The notes under the pieces were generated by a model. The model saw only the letters and a program-made list of their open reading frames with translations. It did no database searches and had not been told where the DNA came from. DNA of 64,000 bases. Source: an uncultured Alphaproteobacteria bacterium (lineage in GTDB: Bacteria > Pseudomonadota > Alphaproteobacteria > Rs-D84). Below are positions 18,237 through 26,369 of this stretch, piece by piece (within the stretch, counting starts at the first letter, position 1; every line of letters begins with the position of its first letter). Made by a program: the position numbers and the translations under genes. The stretch spans positions 62,001 through 126,000 of the forward strand of contig CALXMC010000002.1 in NCBI GenBank assembly GCA_944389385.1, written 5' to 3'.

Positions 18237-18265
18237 ATTATAAGTGACAGAATAAAATCTGTCCA
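18237..18265 (-). promoter_or_regulatory. Promoter of the MsbA-like exporter gene
   Basis: On the minus strand, TGGACA (18260-18265) and a consensus TATAAT (18237-18242) are separated by 17 nt, about 10 nt before the start codon region. Confidence 0.65.
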
Positions 18266-18293
18266 GTGAAAGATTGAAAGTACGATTTTTTAT

Positions 18294-18320
18294 TTGACAA
18301 TATGGTTAAAAGTGTATAAA
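18294..18320 (+). promoter_or_regulatory. Promoter of the tRNA-Ala/rpsU unit
   Basis: Consensus TTGACA at 18294-18299 is followed by TATAAA at 18315-18320 (15 nt), or TAAAAT at 17 nt. It lies 24 nt upstream of the tRNA 5' end. Confidence 0.7.
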
Positions 18321-18343
18321 ATCACAGGGCTTCAAAGAGTTTT

Positions 18344-18419
18344 GGGGTTGTAGCTCAGTTGGTAGAGCATCTGCTTTGCAAGCAGAGGGTCGTCAGTTCG
18401 AGTCTGATCAGCTCCACCA
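18344..18419 (+). tRNA. tRNA-Ala (anticodon TGC)
   Basis: A 76-nt cloverleaf with acceptor GGGGTTG/CAGCTCC (one G-U), anticodon stem CTGCT/AGCAG with loop TTGCA around TGC, T-loop TTCGAGT and encoded CCA. It is followed 32 nt later by rpsU on the same transcript. Confidence 0.97.
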
Positions 18420-18451
18420 AAAATAAATGCGTAAAAGGGGGTGAATATACG

Positions 18452-18658
18452 ATGGTGAAAGTTCTGGTTCGCGACAATAATGTCGAGCAGGCACTGCGCG
18501 TTGCAAAACGTAAATCGCAGAAAGAAGGTCTGTATCGCGAAATGAAAGAACGTCAGCGTTATGAGAAGCCTACTACTAAACGCAAACGTTTACGCGAAGA
18601 AGCCGTACGTAACGAAAAGAAACGTCAATCAAAACAGCGTATGGTTTTCGGATTTTAA
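18452..18658 (+). CDS. rpsU: Ribosomal protein bS21
   Basis: Small-subunit protein bS21 of 68 residues, beginning [20 protein letters not shown]. The middle has the [20 protein letters not shown] segment typical of alphaproteobacterial S21, and the C terminus is basic. The ATG at 18452 follows AGGGGGTG. Although the frame is open upstream, it runs into tRNA-Ala. Co-transcription with the tRNA is likely because only one promoter and one terminator are visible. Confidence 0.96.
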   Translation: MVKVLVRDNNVEQALRVAKRKSQKEGLYREMKERQRYEKPTTKRKRLREEAVRNEKKRQSKQRMVFGF

Positions 18659-18667
18659 GAAATCGCG

Positions 18668-18691
18668 CCGCCCAATCGGGCGGTTTTTTTA
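18668..18691 (+). terminator. Intrinsic terminator after rpsU
   Basis: CCGCCC-aatc-GGGCGG is followed by TTTTTTTATT, 10 nt after the rpsU stop codon. Confidence 0.9.
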
Positions 18692-18995
18692 TTGGTTGCT
18701 TGTTGCCGTTTTGACTGTTTTTTTATATTGTGGGGCAGGGTGTCTTGCGCCCAATGGGGTGCTTGGCTACACGCTCCCCAGTTTCAGGCAATATACCCAT
18801 AACACGGACGCACCAATGCCCACCGCCACACACCAGGCCCCGCGCAAACAAAGTTTGCGTGGGTGGATTCAGGGGCGGGGGGTGTCATCGCGTGCGATGA
18901 CGGGGGTGGGTTACTGGTTACCCGTGACTTGTGTTTCATTCTTCGCCGAGGCTCCGGGTGATAAACCACCCTTCGCCGAGGCTTCGGGTGATAAA

Positions 18996-19150
18996 CCACC
19001 CCGCCGCTTCGCGGCACCCCTCCGCAGAGGGGAACTTAGACCGCGACGGGATGGGAGTAGCACCCCATCCGTTGTAAAGGGGAACTGTTTCGCGATGGGA
19101 ACGCACCAAGTTCCCCTCCATTGGAGGGGTGGGCGAAGCCCGGGGTGGTT
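18996..19150 (+). repeat. TIR-type hairpin repeat, copy 2
   Basis: Same design as 10981-11190, but the left apical stem is GCCGCTTCGCGGC (19003-19015) instead of GGCACTTCGTGCC. The right end, GGAGGGGTGGGCGAAGCCC, is unchanged. Confidence 0.7.
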
Positions 19151-19180
19151 AGAGAGTGCAGGATTAGGTACTTAATCCCT

Positions 19181-19365
19181 TGTCATTCCCGCGCCCAGGG
19201 TCCCCGCAAATACGAATGTATTTGTGGGGTGGTTAAGGCGGGAATAGGGCTTGGGTTGTTAATAATTATTTAATTTTGGGAATAATTCAGCGTTATATTT
19301 TTTATTCACCCGCAATCCGCGATATGAATTTAATAGACCCTATTCCCGCCTGCGCGGGAATGACA
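19181..19365 (+). repeat. dRS3-like composite repeat, copy 2
   Basis: Nearly identical to 11222-11407. Its inner hairpin is perfect here (CAAATAC-gaat-GTATTTG), whereas copy 1 has a mismatch and a wobble. Confidence 0.75.
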
Positions 19366-19398
19366 AGAGTGGTGCGGGCTTGAGCACTTAGTCCCCTT

Positions 19399-19542
19399 TG
19401 TCATCGCGAGGGAGTGAAACGACCGTGGCGATCCAGTAAATAAAAAAGCACTGCGGGCGAATGCCCGCAGACATATTATAACTGGATTGCCACAGTCGTA
19501 CGACAACGTTTTCAACGTTGTTCGTACTCCTTCGCAATGACA
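19399..19542 (+). repeat. ~143-bp palindromic element, copy 2
   Basis: Very similar to 11441-11583; the differences are mainly near the middle (ATTATAACTGG for ATTGCACTGG) and one base at the AACGTT hairpin (GTTCGTA for GATCGTA). Confidence 0.8.
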
Positions 19543-19760
19543 AGGAAGGTACTCGTGACTCGTGCCACCCTTTGCCGAAGTTTCGGGTGATAAACCACCC
19601 CGGCACTTCGTGCCACCCCTCCGCAGAGGGGAACTTTGTTCCGCGATGGGATGAGAGTCAGCAGCCCCATCCGTTGTAAAGGGGAAACAGAGTGCTTTCA
19701 CGTTGCGGTCTGAGTTCCACGGAGTGGCGGGGGAGATTGTTTTGGGGACAATACAGTTCT

Positions 19761-20297
19761 TTACACGTTGTGGGGGATAAATTGCGGCAATTGTTCCAAC
19801 GCGTCATTAACCAGTTTCATTTCGGCATCTGAAAACCTGCCCAGTACCCAATCTGCGGGATTTATCTGCAATTCGAAATCACGCGGATGTCCGATACCGA
19901 TTCGAATACGACGATAATCGTTGCCAATTGCCGCATCAATCGATTTTATTCCATTGTGACCCGCGCTGCTGCCGCCAACTTTGACCCGAACAGTCCCAGG
20001 TTTCAAATCCATATCGTCATGAATTACCGTTATATTTTCATTCGGGATTTTATAAAATCGCGCAATTGCACCAACAGACGCGCCACTGTTATTCATGAAC
20101 GTTTGTGGCATGGCGAATATTACCCGCAGTCCACCAATGTCCGCCGTTGTGATACGCGCGTTATGCGCGCTGCGCCATGTGGAATCGGACGGCGCCAATT
20201 TCTGAATCGCCATAAAACCGATGTTATGCCGCGTGTGATTATATCCCGCCCCAGGATTTCCCAATCCAACGATTAAAATCGGTTTATTTTCTTGCAT
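19761..20297 (-). CDS. pth: Peptidyl-tRNA hydrolase
   Basis: Releases tRNA from prematurely dropped peptidyl-tRNA. The 178-residue protein has GLGNPGAGYNHTRHNIGF with catalytic His24, the MPQTFMNNSG motif, IHDDMDLKPG with the Asp that orients the His, and SAGHNGIKSI. The length is typical, if slightly short at the C terminus. In many bacteria pth lies next to rplY; here it borders a repeat block and is divergent from a small porin-like gene. Confidence 0.96.
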   Translation of the reverse strand: MQENKPILIVGLGNPGAGYNHTRHNIGFMAIQKLAPSDSTWRSAHNARITTADIGGLRVIFAMPQTFMNNSGASVGAIARFYKIPNENITVIHDDMDLKPGTVRVKVGGSSAGHNGIKSIDAAIGNDYRRIRIGIGHPRDFELQINPADWVLGRFSDAEMKLVNDALEQLPQFIPHNV

Positions 20298-20351
20298 ATA
20301 TATCTCTTTTTTTTATTATTATTGTTATCATATCACACAAAGGAGAAAAAT

Positions 20352-20891
20352 ATGAAATTAAAATATATGGGCATTTTAACAGCAGCCCTGATGACAGTTT
20401 CCGGCGCCGCCAATGCAGAATCTTTGTTTGATGTATACGTTGGCGCAACCATTGGTGTTGGCGGGGCGACAATGTATGCAAATGATTCCGAGCTTTCTCG
20501 TTCGGCTCAATCTGCCGGCGCTGTTTTGGGTTTGGATATACCTGTGTTTCGGTTTGAATTGGAATACGATTATATGCAAACCAAAGAAACCAGAATGCAC
20601 ATCGGAATGATAAATGCGTATGCCAAGTTACCTTTGCCGGCGGTAAAGCCATATTTAGGCGTTGGTATTGGTAATATTTTTGATGGCAAAGAACAAAACA
20701 CTGGTTTTGAAATGGAGTCTGCCGCCGCGTATCAGGCTATGTTGGGCGTAACATTTGATATACCTGTGTTGCCGATTGACATTGACGTCGAAGGTCGCGC
20801 ACTGTATGCGCCAGACGTTTATGATATCGCGGGCGAAAAACCAGATTATTTACAATACGAAGCACGCTTGAAACTGCGTTACGTATTTTAA
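20352..20891 (+). CDS. Small outer-membrane beta-barrel protein
   Basis: The 179-residue product has a signal peptide (MKLKYMGILTAALMTVSGAANA) and then alternating amphipathic strands, such as FELEYDYMQTK, YAKLPLPAVKPYLGVGIG and YEARLKLRYVF. It ends in Phe, the usual barrel-assembly signal recognised by BamA. The size suggests an eight-stranded OmpW/Opa-like barrel. The start at 20352 has AAGGAG; frames upstream lack a ribosome site. It ends 19 nt before polA, probably in one transcript. Confidence 0.8.
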   Translation: MKLKYMGILTAALMTVSGAANAESLFDVYVGATIGVGGATMYANDSELSRSAQSAGAVLGLDIPVFRFELEYDYMQTKETRMHIGMINAYAKLPLPAVKPYLGVGIGNIFDGKEQNTGFEMESAAAYQAMLGVTFDIPVLPIDIDVEGRALYAPDVYDIAGEKPDYLQYEARLKLRYVF

Positions 20892-20910
20892 CGTGCAAGA
20901 CGGGGTAAAT

Positions 20911-23685
20911 ATGCTGACACTGATTGATGGAAATTCCATACTGTTCCGCGCATATTACGGTGTGCACAGCCGTTTGACGCGATCTGATGGTACGCCGACA
21001 GGGGCGGTGTATGGGTTTTTCAACATGGTGTTACCGCTGTTGGCGGACGCCAAACCGAATGACGCGTTCGTTTGTATATTTGACGCATCGCGTCAATCTT
21101 TCCGCCAGGATATTTACCCTGCATACAAGGCCAATCGTACTGAAACGCCGGCAGATTTAATTACTCAATCACATTTGGTGCGGGCGGGTGTTGCGGCAAT
21201 GGGGATGCCTGTGTTGTGCATTCCCGGGGTCGAGGCCGACGATGTCATCGCAACACTGGCACGCGAAAACTGTAACGGCCACGACGCCACGCGCATTATT
21301 ACCAGTGATAAAGATTTAATGCAATTGGTGTCTGATTGCGTGTTTTTGTATGATGGTATGAAACAGCGTGAAATTCGTGCACCACAAGTCGTCGAAAAAT
21401 TCGGTGTTAATCCAGACCGCGTTATCGACGTACAAAGTTTAATGGGCGATTCGTCTGATAATGTGCCCGGCGTGCCGGGAATTGGCCCCAAAAAAGCGGC
21501 CGAGTTAATAAATGAATTCGGATCGTTGGATGGGTTATATGCGCGTCTGGACGATGTTAAAAATGAAAGAATACGCAACTTGTTGCGGGAAAATCGTAAT
21601 GGCGCATACATATCCAAGCAATTGGTGACATTGAAAAACGATGTGGATTTATCAGGATTAAAAATCGCGCCGTTTGTGTTTAATACACCGAACGCAATCG
21701 GTTTTGTGCGCGAAAAATTGGAAAGTAATTCTTTGGTTGCAAAAATCGAAAAATTATTCCCAATGGATAAGTTTGACGCCACCGCACTCGCCACACCGTT
21801 CAAGTACGCAGGTTCTGTCTGTAATATCCCCGGTAACGAATACGCCACTGCATCCGCCCCAGACAAAAAATTGACGTATGAAACTATCACGACAGTGGAC
21901 GGTTTGGACAGATTTTTATCAACTGTTACAGACACGATTGCGATTGACACAGAAACAACGGGCTTGGATTATTTGACCGCGCGCGTTGTGGGGATTTCAC
22001 TGGCGACAAATGATACGCATGGCGTATATATTCCGATTCGCCATCGTGCAAGTTCATCTGATTTATTTGCCGATAACACAATCGCACCGAATCAGTTGGA
22101 TATAAATAAAGTTCGTGAAAAACTGTGGCCGATATTTACCGATAAGAATGTTACCAAAGTCGGACACAACCTGAAATACGACCTGCACATTCTGGAGAAC
22201 GAAGGTTGGCCGACGCGGGAAATTACGCCGATTGACGATACTATGTTAATATCGTACGCGCTGCACGGGACTTTGCATGGGCACGGATTGGACGAGTTGG
22301 CACAAAAATATCTGGCGCATACGAATATACCGTTCGCGTCATTATTTCCGCCAAAGACACGCGACACAGACATGCACTTTGATACACTGGACGTATCAGT
22401 GGCAACGCCGTATGCGGCCGAAGACGCGACCGTATGTTTTGCATTGTATAAACTGATGCGACCACAATTGGACAAGAATGAAAAACTGCGCGAGTTATAC
22501 GACACTTGTGATTTGCCACTGATGCCGATTTTAATGCGTATGGAACGTGCGGGCGTGTTGGTGAATAAGTCAGGTCTGCTGCAATTATCAAATGTTTTTC
22601 ACGGGCAATTAACAAACCTGGAATCCCAGATTTGGCAAATGGCTGGGCACGAATTTAATATCGCAAGTCCCAAACAATTGGCCACGATTTTGTTTGATGA
22701 ATTGCATTTGCCTGAAAATAAAAAGCGTTCAACCGATGCAGAAACTTTGAACGATTTAATCGACACCCATCCGATAATTGACAAGATATTAAATTGGCGT
22801 TCAATTGCGAAACTGGCGGGCACGTATGCCGACGCATTGCCGCGACAAATTGCGTCCGATGGGCGGATTCATACAACTTATTTACAAACCAGTACGAATA
22901 CAGGTCGTCTGTCCAGTCGTGATCCAAACCTGCAAAATATTCCGATTAAGACTGAATTGGGCGAAGAAATCCGAAAATGTTTTGTTGCGCCACCGGGGCG
23001 GATGCTGATTTCGGTTGATTATTCGCAAATTCAACTGCGGTTATTGGCTGATGTTGCAAATGTGCATACTTTCAAGGAAACTTTTAATGCAGGTCGTGAT
23101 ATTCACGAACAAACCGCGCGTCAGATATTCGGAATTGCGGCGGACGCGCCTGTGCCGCGTGATTTACGCCGTGCGGCCAAGACTGTTAATTTTTCGATAA
23201 TTTATGGCATATCATCATTTGGATTGGCGGGGCAATTGGGCGTATCACGGGGCGAAGCACAAAAGATTATCGATTCATACATGGCCGGATTACCCGAAAT
23301 TCGCGAGTATATTGAATATATAAAAAACTTTGCGACATCCCACGCATGCGTATACACTCCATGGGGACGGCGGATTGAATTACCCGGCGTTAAAAGTGCA
23401 CGTACACGCGCTTATGCGATGCGTGCCGCGATAAATGCCCCAATCCAGGGATTTGAAGCCGACCTGATGCGCCGTGCAATGGTAAATATCGACCGCGATA
23501 TAATGCAGCCGAACGCTGGCAAAATCCGCATGATTATGCAGGTTCATGATGAAATTATATTTGAATGCGATGAAAATCTGGCGGATACGTTTGCGAAACG
23601 AATCGAAAGCGCGATGGAAAATGTCGCCAAATTATCGGTTCCATTGGCGGCAGATTACGTAATTGGTAAATTCTGGGGTAAATAA
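20911..23685 (+). CDS. polA: DNA polymerase I
   Basis: A 924-residue family A polymerase. The 5' nuclease domain (1-260) starts MLTLIDGNSILFRAYYG and includes GDSSDNVPGVPGIGPKKA. The proofreading domain (about 330-520) keeps IDTETTGLD and AAEDATVCF, so 3'-5' activity is likely intact. The polymerase domain has motif A DYSQIQLRLLA (703 on), O-helix RRAAKTVNFSIIYGISSFG and motif C QVHDEI. Residue 708 is Gln where E. coli has Glu710, the ribose steric gate. The ATG at 20911 follows GGGGT; a GTG at 20893 would add six residues. Confidence 0.97.
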   Translation: MLTLIDGNSILFRAYYGVHSRLTRSDGTPTGAVYGFFNMVLPLLADAKPNDAFVCIFDASRQSFRQDIYPAYKANRTETPADLITQSHLVRAGVAAMGMPVLCIPGVEADDVIATLARENCNGHDATRIITSDKDLMQLVSDCVFLYDGMKQREIRAPQVVEKFGVNPDRVIDVQSLMGDSSDNVPGVPGIGPKKAAELINEFGSLDGLYARLDDVKNERIRNLLRENRNGAYISKQLVTLKNDVDLSGLKIAPFVFNTPNAIGFVREKLESNSLVAKIEKLFPMDKFDATALATPFKYAGSVCNIPGNEYATASAPDKKLTYETITTVDGLDRFLSTVTDTIAIDTETTGLDYLTARVVGISLATNDTHGVYIPIRHRASSSDLFADNTIAPNQLDINKVREKLWPIFTDKNVTKVGHNLKYDLHILENEGWPTREITPIDDTMLISYALHGTLHGHGLDELAQKYLAHTNIPFASLFPPKTRDTDMHFDTLDVSVATPYAAEDATVCFALYKLMRPQLDKNEKLRELYDTCDLPLMPILMRMERAGVLVNKSGLLQLSNVFHGQLTNLESQIWQMAGHEFNIASPKQLATILFDELHLPENKKRSTDAETLNDLIDTHPIIDKILNWRSIAKLAGTYADALPRQIASDGRIHTTYLQTSTNTGRLSSRDPNLQNIPIKTELGEEIRKCFVAPPGRMLISVDYSQIQLRLLADVANVHTFKETFNAGRDIHEQTARQIFGIAADAPVPRDLRRAAKTVNFSIIYGISSFGLAGQLGVSRGEAQKIIDSYMAGLPEIREYIEYIKNFATSHACVYTPWGRRIELPGVKSARTRAYAMRAAINAPIQGFEADLMRRAMVNIDRDIMQPNAGKIRMIMQVHDEIIFECDENLADTFAKRIESAMENVAKLSVPLAADYVIGKFWGK

Positions 23686-23875
23686 ATCCCCCCGTACTGA
23701 TGACAACAGCATTCTGAACACATAATCATCCAACCAACCATTTAATGGACAACTCATGCCCATCCCGTCGCGGTCTAGGTTCCCCTCTGCGGAGGGGTGC
23801 CGCGAAGCGGCGGGGTGGTTTATCACCCGAAGCCTCTGCGAAGGGTGGTTTATCACGAGTTACGAGTACCTTCCT

Positions 23876-24011
23876 TGTCATTGCGAAGGAGTACGATCAA
23901 CGTTGAAAACGTTGTCGTACGACTGTGGCAAGCCAGTCATAATATGTCTGCGGGCAAACGCCCGCAGTGCTTTTTTATTTACTGGATCGCTACGCTCCGC
24001 TCGCGATGACA
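23876..24011 (-). repeat. ~140-bp palindromic element, copy 3 (inverted)
   Basis: Reverse orientation relative to copies 1 and 2. One outer arm is a variant (GCGAGCGGAGCGTAGCGATCC in place of the longer arm with GAGTGAAACGACC), giving a total of 136 bp. Confidence 0.78.
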
Positions 24012-24044
24012 AAGGGGACTAAGTGGCTAATCCCATACTCTCTA

Positions 24045-24243
24045 ACCACCCCGGCGGCAAGCCGCCACCCCTCCAATGGAGGGGAACTTGGTACGTTCCC
24101 ATCGCGGGGTAAGTTATCCTTTACGACGGATGGGGGTGCTGACTCTCATACCGTTGCGGTCTAAGTTCCCCTCTGCGGAGGGGTGGCACGATACCGGGCC
24201 CCACGAAAATGCAATTTTCGTGGGTGGTTGGGCCGGGGTGGTT
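24045..24243 (-). repeat. TIR-type hairpin repeat, copy 3 (inverted)
   Basis: Ends are as in the other copies, with apical stem GGCGGCAAGCCGCC (24053-24066). The far end carries a long hairpin with ACGAAAAT/ATTTTCGT arms before the closing GGGGTGG. Confidence 0.65.
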
Positions 24244-24492
24244 TATCACCCGAAGCCTCGGCGAAGGGTGGTTTATTGCAACTTAAAAATTCCAAAAAAA
24301 TCCCCGTTAAACACCCCAGGCTAAAACATGCCAAAAAACGCCGAAAAAAAACCACCGTTTATTTTCGGCATAAATGGGGAGAATAAACATGGTAAATCTG
24401 CACAATTTACACAAAATTAAAATACCAACTATACAGGTTAGATTATTGGCTGTTATGCTGATTGGTGTGCTGTTCACATCCGTTGCCTTTGC
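24235..24492 (+). repeat. Left arm of ~258-bp inverted repeat bounding the Cys-rich cluster
   Basis: Near-identical, inverted, to 28958-29216. It spans a GGGGTGGTTTATCACCCG motif, an untranslated leader, the ribosome site and the whole signal-peptide coding part of the first Cys-rich gene. Identity stops at the signal cleavage region. Confidence 0.85.
24335..24388 (+). promoter_or_regulatory. Conserved leader hairpin of the Cys-rich family (gene 1)
   Basis: GCCGAAAA pairs with TTTTCGGC around a loop containing ACCACCG, and then comes ATGGGGAG, the ribosome site. The same hairpin precedes the genes starting at 26216 and 29061. The conserved part, ACCGTTTATTTTCGGCAT followed by AAATGGGGAGAA, is also before the gene at 26370, but without the upstream arm. 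No clear promoter is visible for this copy. Confidence 0.55.
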
Positions 24493-25312
24493 GGCAGGTA
24501 TACGGGATTATGGTCAAGATCCAGACAGACAATGTCGGGAACCCTCTTTTGGAAGTGGTAACGGCCCTGATCCAACAGATTGGTCAACCGTCCCACCAGG
24601 TGGATTTGGTCCCGCCAGTACGTTGGACAGTGACGATACCATTCCAAATTGCAAAACAATGGAACGAATTGCTTACACTTCTGATCCAACGGGTCCCGGA
24701 ACCATATCTTATGGCAGCCACTGGCGATACTCATGTGCTGAATGTAATTCTGGATATCATAAACGCTCTCACAGTATGCCATCAACAACGGTGGTTGATT
24801 GTGTGGTAACCTGGGAAGAATGTGTAAAGGACACCCCGTGTGATGGTCTGGTGTGCGAGGGTAAAACATACTGGACCAATGTTAGCGGTAAAAATTATCA
24901 AACACGTTGTAACACCGGCACCAACAGATGTGAATATCAATGTAAATCCAATTATTATAATGCAGGTGGTGTGATGGTGAGTGGCGGTGCCCCAAATTGC
25001 AAGGCATGCCCCGCACATGCGGAATGTCGTATACCAAATAATCCGCCATGCTGTGACGGTGGGTATTATTTAATTGATCACAACTATAAAGAAGCTACTG
25101 GTGGTGTGATACTTGCAGGTGCCAAGGATTACGAATGTTTGCGTTGTCCATCGATTGGTGGTGTATATGGAGAAACCCCGGCGAGATGTCCTACGTTCCC
25201 CCCAACACCATCGTTTATAACCTGGTGTTATATACCGTCAAACATAAATATAACAGTTACCGAGGGTACATTTCAATTCACCAAAAATTGCCCTTATACC
25301 GAAGATGAATAG
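24389..25312 (+). CDS. Secreted cysteine-rich protein, cluster member 1
   Basis: A 307-residue exported protein of unknown function. Its N-terminal ~35 residues (MVNLHNLHKIKIPTIQVRLL onward to VAFA) form a signal sequence identical to that of member 5. The mature part is rich in Cys pairs (CAECNSGYH, CDGLVCEG, CNTGTNRCEYQC, CKACPAHAEC). It shares with the paralogues the RCNxxTxxCEYxC and CYIP motifs near the end. The pattern recalls disulfide-knotted surface or adhesive proteins; none is recognised. The start at 24389 follows GGGGAG; the ATG at 24374 overlaps that ribosome site. Confidence 0.8.
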   Translation: MVNLHNLHKIKIPTIQVRLLAVMLIGVLFTSVAFAAGIRDYGQDPDRQCREPSFGSGNGPDPTDWSTVPPGGFGPASTLDSDDTIPNCKTMERIAYTSDPTGPGTISYGSHWRYSCAECNSGYHKRSHSMPSTTVVDCVVTWEECVKDTPCDGLVCEGKTYWTNVSGKNYQTRCNTGTNRCEYQCKSNYYNAGGVMVSGGAPNCKACPAHAECRIPNNPPCCDGGYYLIDHNYKEATGGVILAGAKDYECLRCPSIGGVYGETPARCPTFPPTPSFITWCYIPSNINITVTEGTFQFTKNCPYTEDE

Positions 25313-25313
25313 T

Positions 25314-25342
25314 AAAAATCGGGGCATTTGCCCCGATTTTTT
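25314..25342 (+). terminator. Terminator after Cys-rich member 1
   Basis: AAAATCGGGGC-att-TGCCCCGATTTTTT follows the stop codon. Together with the next 35 nt it resembles the inverted clpX end and its terminator. Confidence 0.85.
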
Positions 25343-25344
25343 AT

Positions 25345-25379
25345 GCAACCTTTTTCGCGTCGCGCAGTATTTCCACAGG
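25345..25379 (-). repeat. 35-nt inverted copy of the clpX 3' end
   Basis: Exact reverse complement of 10778-10812, the last codons of clpX before its stop. The preceding terminator (25314-25342) also resembles the clpX terminator, so about 60 nt is homologous. It abuts a Cys-rich gene remnant. Confidence 0.9.
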
Positions 25380-25443
25380 CGAATATCAGTTCACAAGCAA
25401 CTGTTATTATACAACGGGCGCCCAGGCAGTACCAACAAACTGA
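25378..25443 (+). pseudogene. Remnant 3' end of a Cys-rich family gene
   Basis: The frame reads GEYQFTSNCYYTTGAQAVPT-N-stop with no start or body. It matches the conserved C terminus of the cluster members (for example GEYEFAEDCYYTTN of member 5). It is fused directly to the inverted clpX fragment, so a recombination event deleted or replaced the rest of the gene. Confidence 0.8.
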
Positions 25444-25460
25444 AAAATCTGAACATAACA

Positions 25461-25490
25461 AAAACAATCCACAAATCTGGGGATTGTTTT
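25461..25490. terminator. Bidirectional terminator of Cys-rich member 2
   Basis: AAAACAATCC-N10-GGATTGTTTT. It serves the minus-strand gene ending at 25509 and is shared in sequence with the terminator at 27131-27156. Confidence 0.8.
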
Positions 25491-25508
25491 TATCGTGACC
25501 AAAAGTTA

Positions 25509-26216
25509 TCAGTTTGCCGGGTAAATCGGGATTACGGTTGATGTTGTTTTGTAATAACAATCCGATGTAACCTGATATTTTCCTGTGTCATCCGATAAAA
25601 ATTTGCCTGCGGGAATATAACATTCTGTAACTTTTTTAACTGCATTTGAATCTGTTATGCCGTAACCTGTATTTATTAACCAGTGTGCCCCCTGGCTTCC
25701 AATCACCTGGGTCAAATACTCATATTCAGGACATCGTGTACAAGCTGCGATATATAACGTGCCAATTCCCTGCATTTGCTTAGGGTATCTTTCTGGATAA
25801 TATCCTTTTTTACCTGTTACCGTATATGTACCATCACAATTGCAATTATCTGGACACACCTGGCAATTTAAGCTGCTGCTATCTGTATCGTTTGTTGCAT
25901 AATATGTGTTACTGCCGCTTGGATTGCAACGATATTCGCATTTCTTGGTTGATGTATTGCATCTGAATTGACGCGCATCAGAACCTGAATTTGGAATGAC
26001 CACCCATGATGTATATCCGGCACACTCGGTTCCCTCACAGCTTAGTACCGATATATTTGGACAACGTGTAAAACACATACTGCGATTTTCTGCGCAACAC
26101 CCCCCACCACAATGGTACGGACGATCATAACGTAAACATGGACTAAGGTCACCGTATTCAGCAACCGCAGGCACAGTCAAGGTTATCAACCAAATAAATA
26201 AAGCAAACTTTCTCAT
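25509..26216 (-). CDS. Secreted cysteine-rich protein, cluster member 2
   Basis: A 235-residue exported protein with signal peptide MRKFALFIWLITLTVPAVA. The Cys-rich mature part has CGGGCCAENRSMC, CEGTECAGY, CNTSTKKCEYRCN, CPDNCNCDGTY, and the family ending VTECYIPAGKF plus YQVTSDCYYKTT. The last ~90 nt and terminator are nearly the same as those of member 3. Its leader, ribosome site and start codon lie in one arm of the 43-bp inverted repeat. The only strong promoter between the two divergent genes points at this gene, so it is the one predicted to be expressed in this orientation. Confidence 0.82.
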   Translation of the reverse strand: MRKFALFIWLITLTVPAVAEYGDLSPCLRYDRPYHCGGGCCAENRSMCFTRCPNISVLSCEGTECAGYTSWVVIPNSGSDARQFRCNTSTKKCEYRCNPSGSNTYYATNDTDSSSLNCQVCPDNCNCDGTYTVTGKKGYYPERYPKQMQGIGTLYIAACTRCPEYEYLTQVIGSQGAHWLINTGYGITDSNAVKKVTECYIPAGKFLSDDTGKYQVTSDCYYKTTSTVIPIYPAN

Positions 26217-26264
26217 CTGAATTCTCCCCATTTATGCCGAAAATAAACGGTGGTTTTTTTTCGG
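26217..26264 (-). promoter_or_regulatory. Leader hairpin of Cys-rich member 2
   Basis: On the minus strand, TGCCGAAAA and TTTTCGGCA form a 9-bp stem with a 14-nt loop just upstream of ATGGGGAG. The upstream strand lies in the 83-bp middle segment, so it would move to the other gene on inversion. Confidence 0.55.
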
Positions 26265-26279
26265 CATCTTTTCAGGCAC

Positions 26280-26309
26280 ATTTTATCCAAAAAAATGGGG
26301 GCTAGTCAA
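26280..26309 (-). promoter_or_regulatory. Directional promoter inside the inverted repeat
   Basis: On the minus strand, TTGACT (26304-26309), 18 nt, TAAAAT (26280-26285). Each hexamer matches five of six consensus bases. The plus strand shows only TTGCTG-16-TATTTT, much weaker. Confidence 0.7.
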
Positions 26310-26369
26310 CCTTATTTTTTGCTGTTTTTAATCGACCGTTTATTTTCGGCATAAATGGGGAGAATTCAG

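Larger units (their letters stand above)
18692..19760. repeat. Interspersed-repeat block 2 (no genes)
   Basis: No supported gene. The block holds a 41-nt sequence (18787-18827) repeated exactly, inverted, at 30322-30362; a CGCAAAC/GTTTGCG hairpin near 18843-18860; a duplicated CACCCTTCGCCGAGGCT unit; a TIR-type element (18996-19150); a dRS3-like composite (19181-19365); a 144-bp palindromic element (19399-19542); and a half TIR-type element (19595-19687). Confidence 0.85.
23686..24388. repeat. Interspersed-repeat block 3 (no genes)
   Basis: The block holds half of an inverted TIR-type element (about 23766-23820), an inverted palindromic element (23876-24011), an inverted TIR-type element (24045-24243) with a 3' ACGAAAA/TTTTCGT hairpin near 24203-24222, and the left ~258-bp inverted repeat of the Cys-rich cluster (24235-24492). 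The first ~70 nt after polA show nothing recognisable. Confidence 0.85.
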
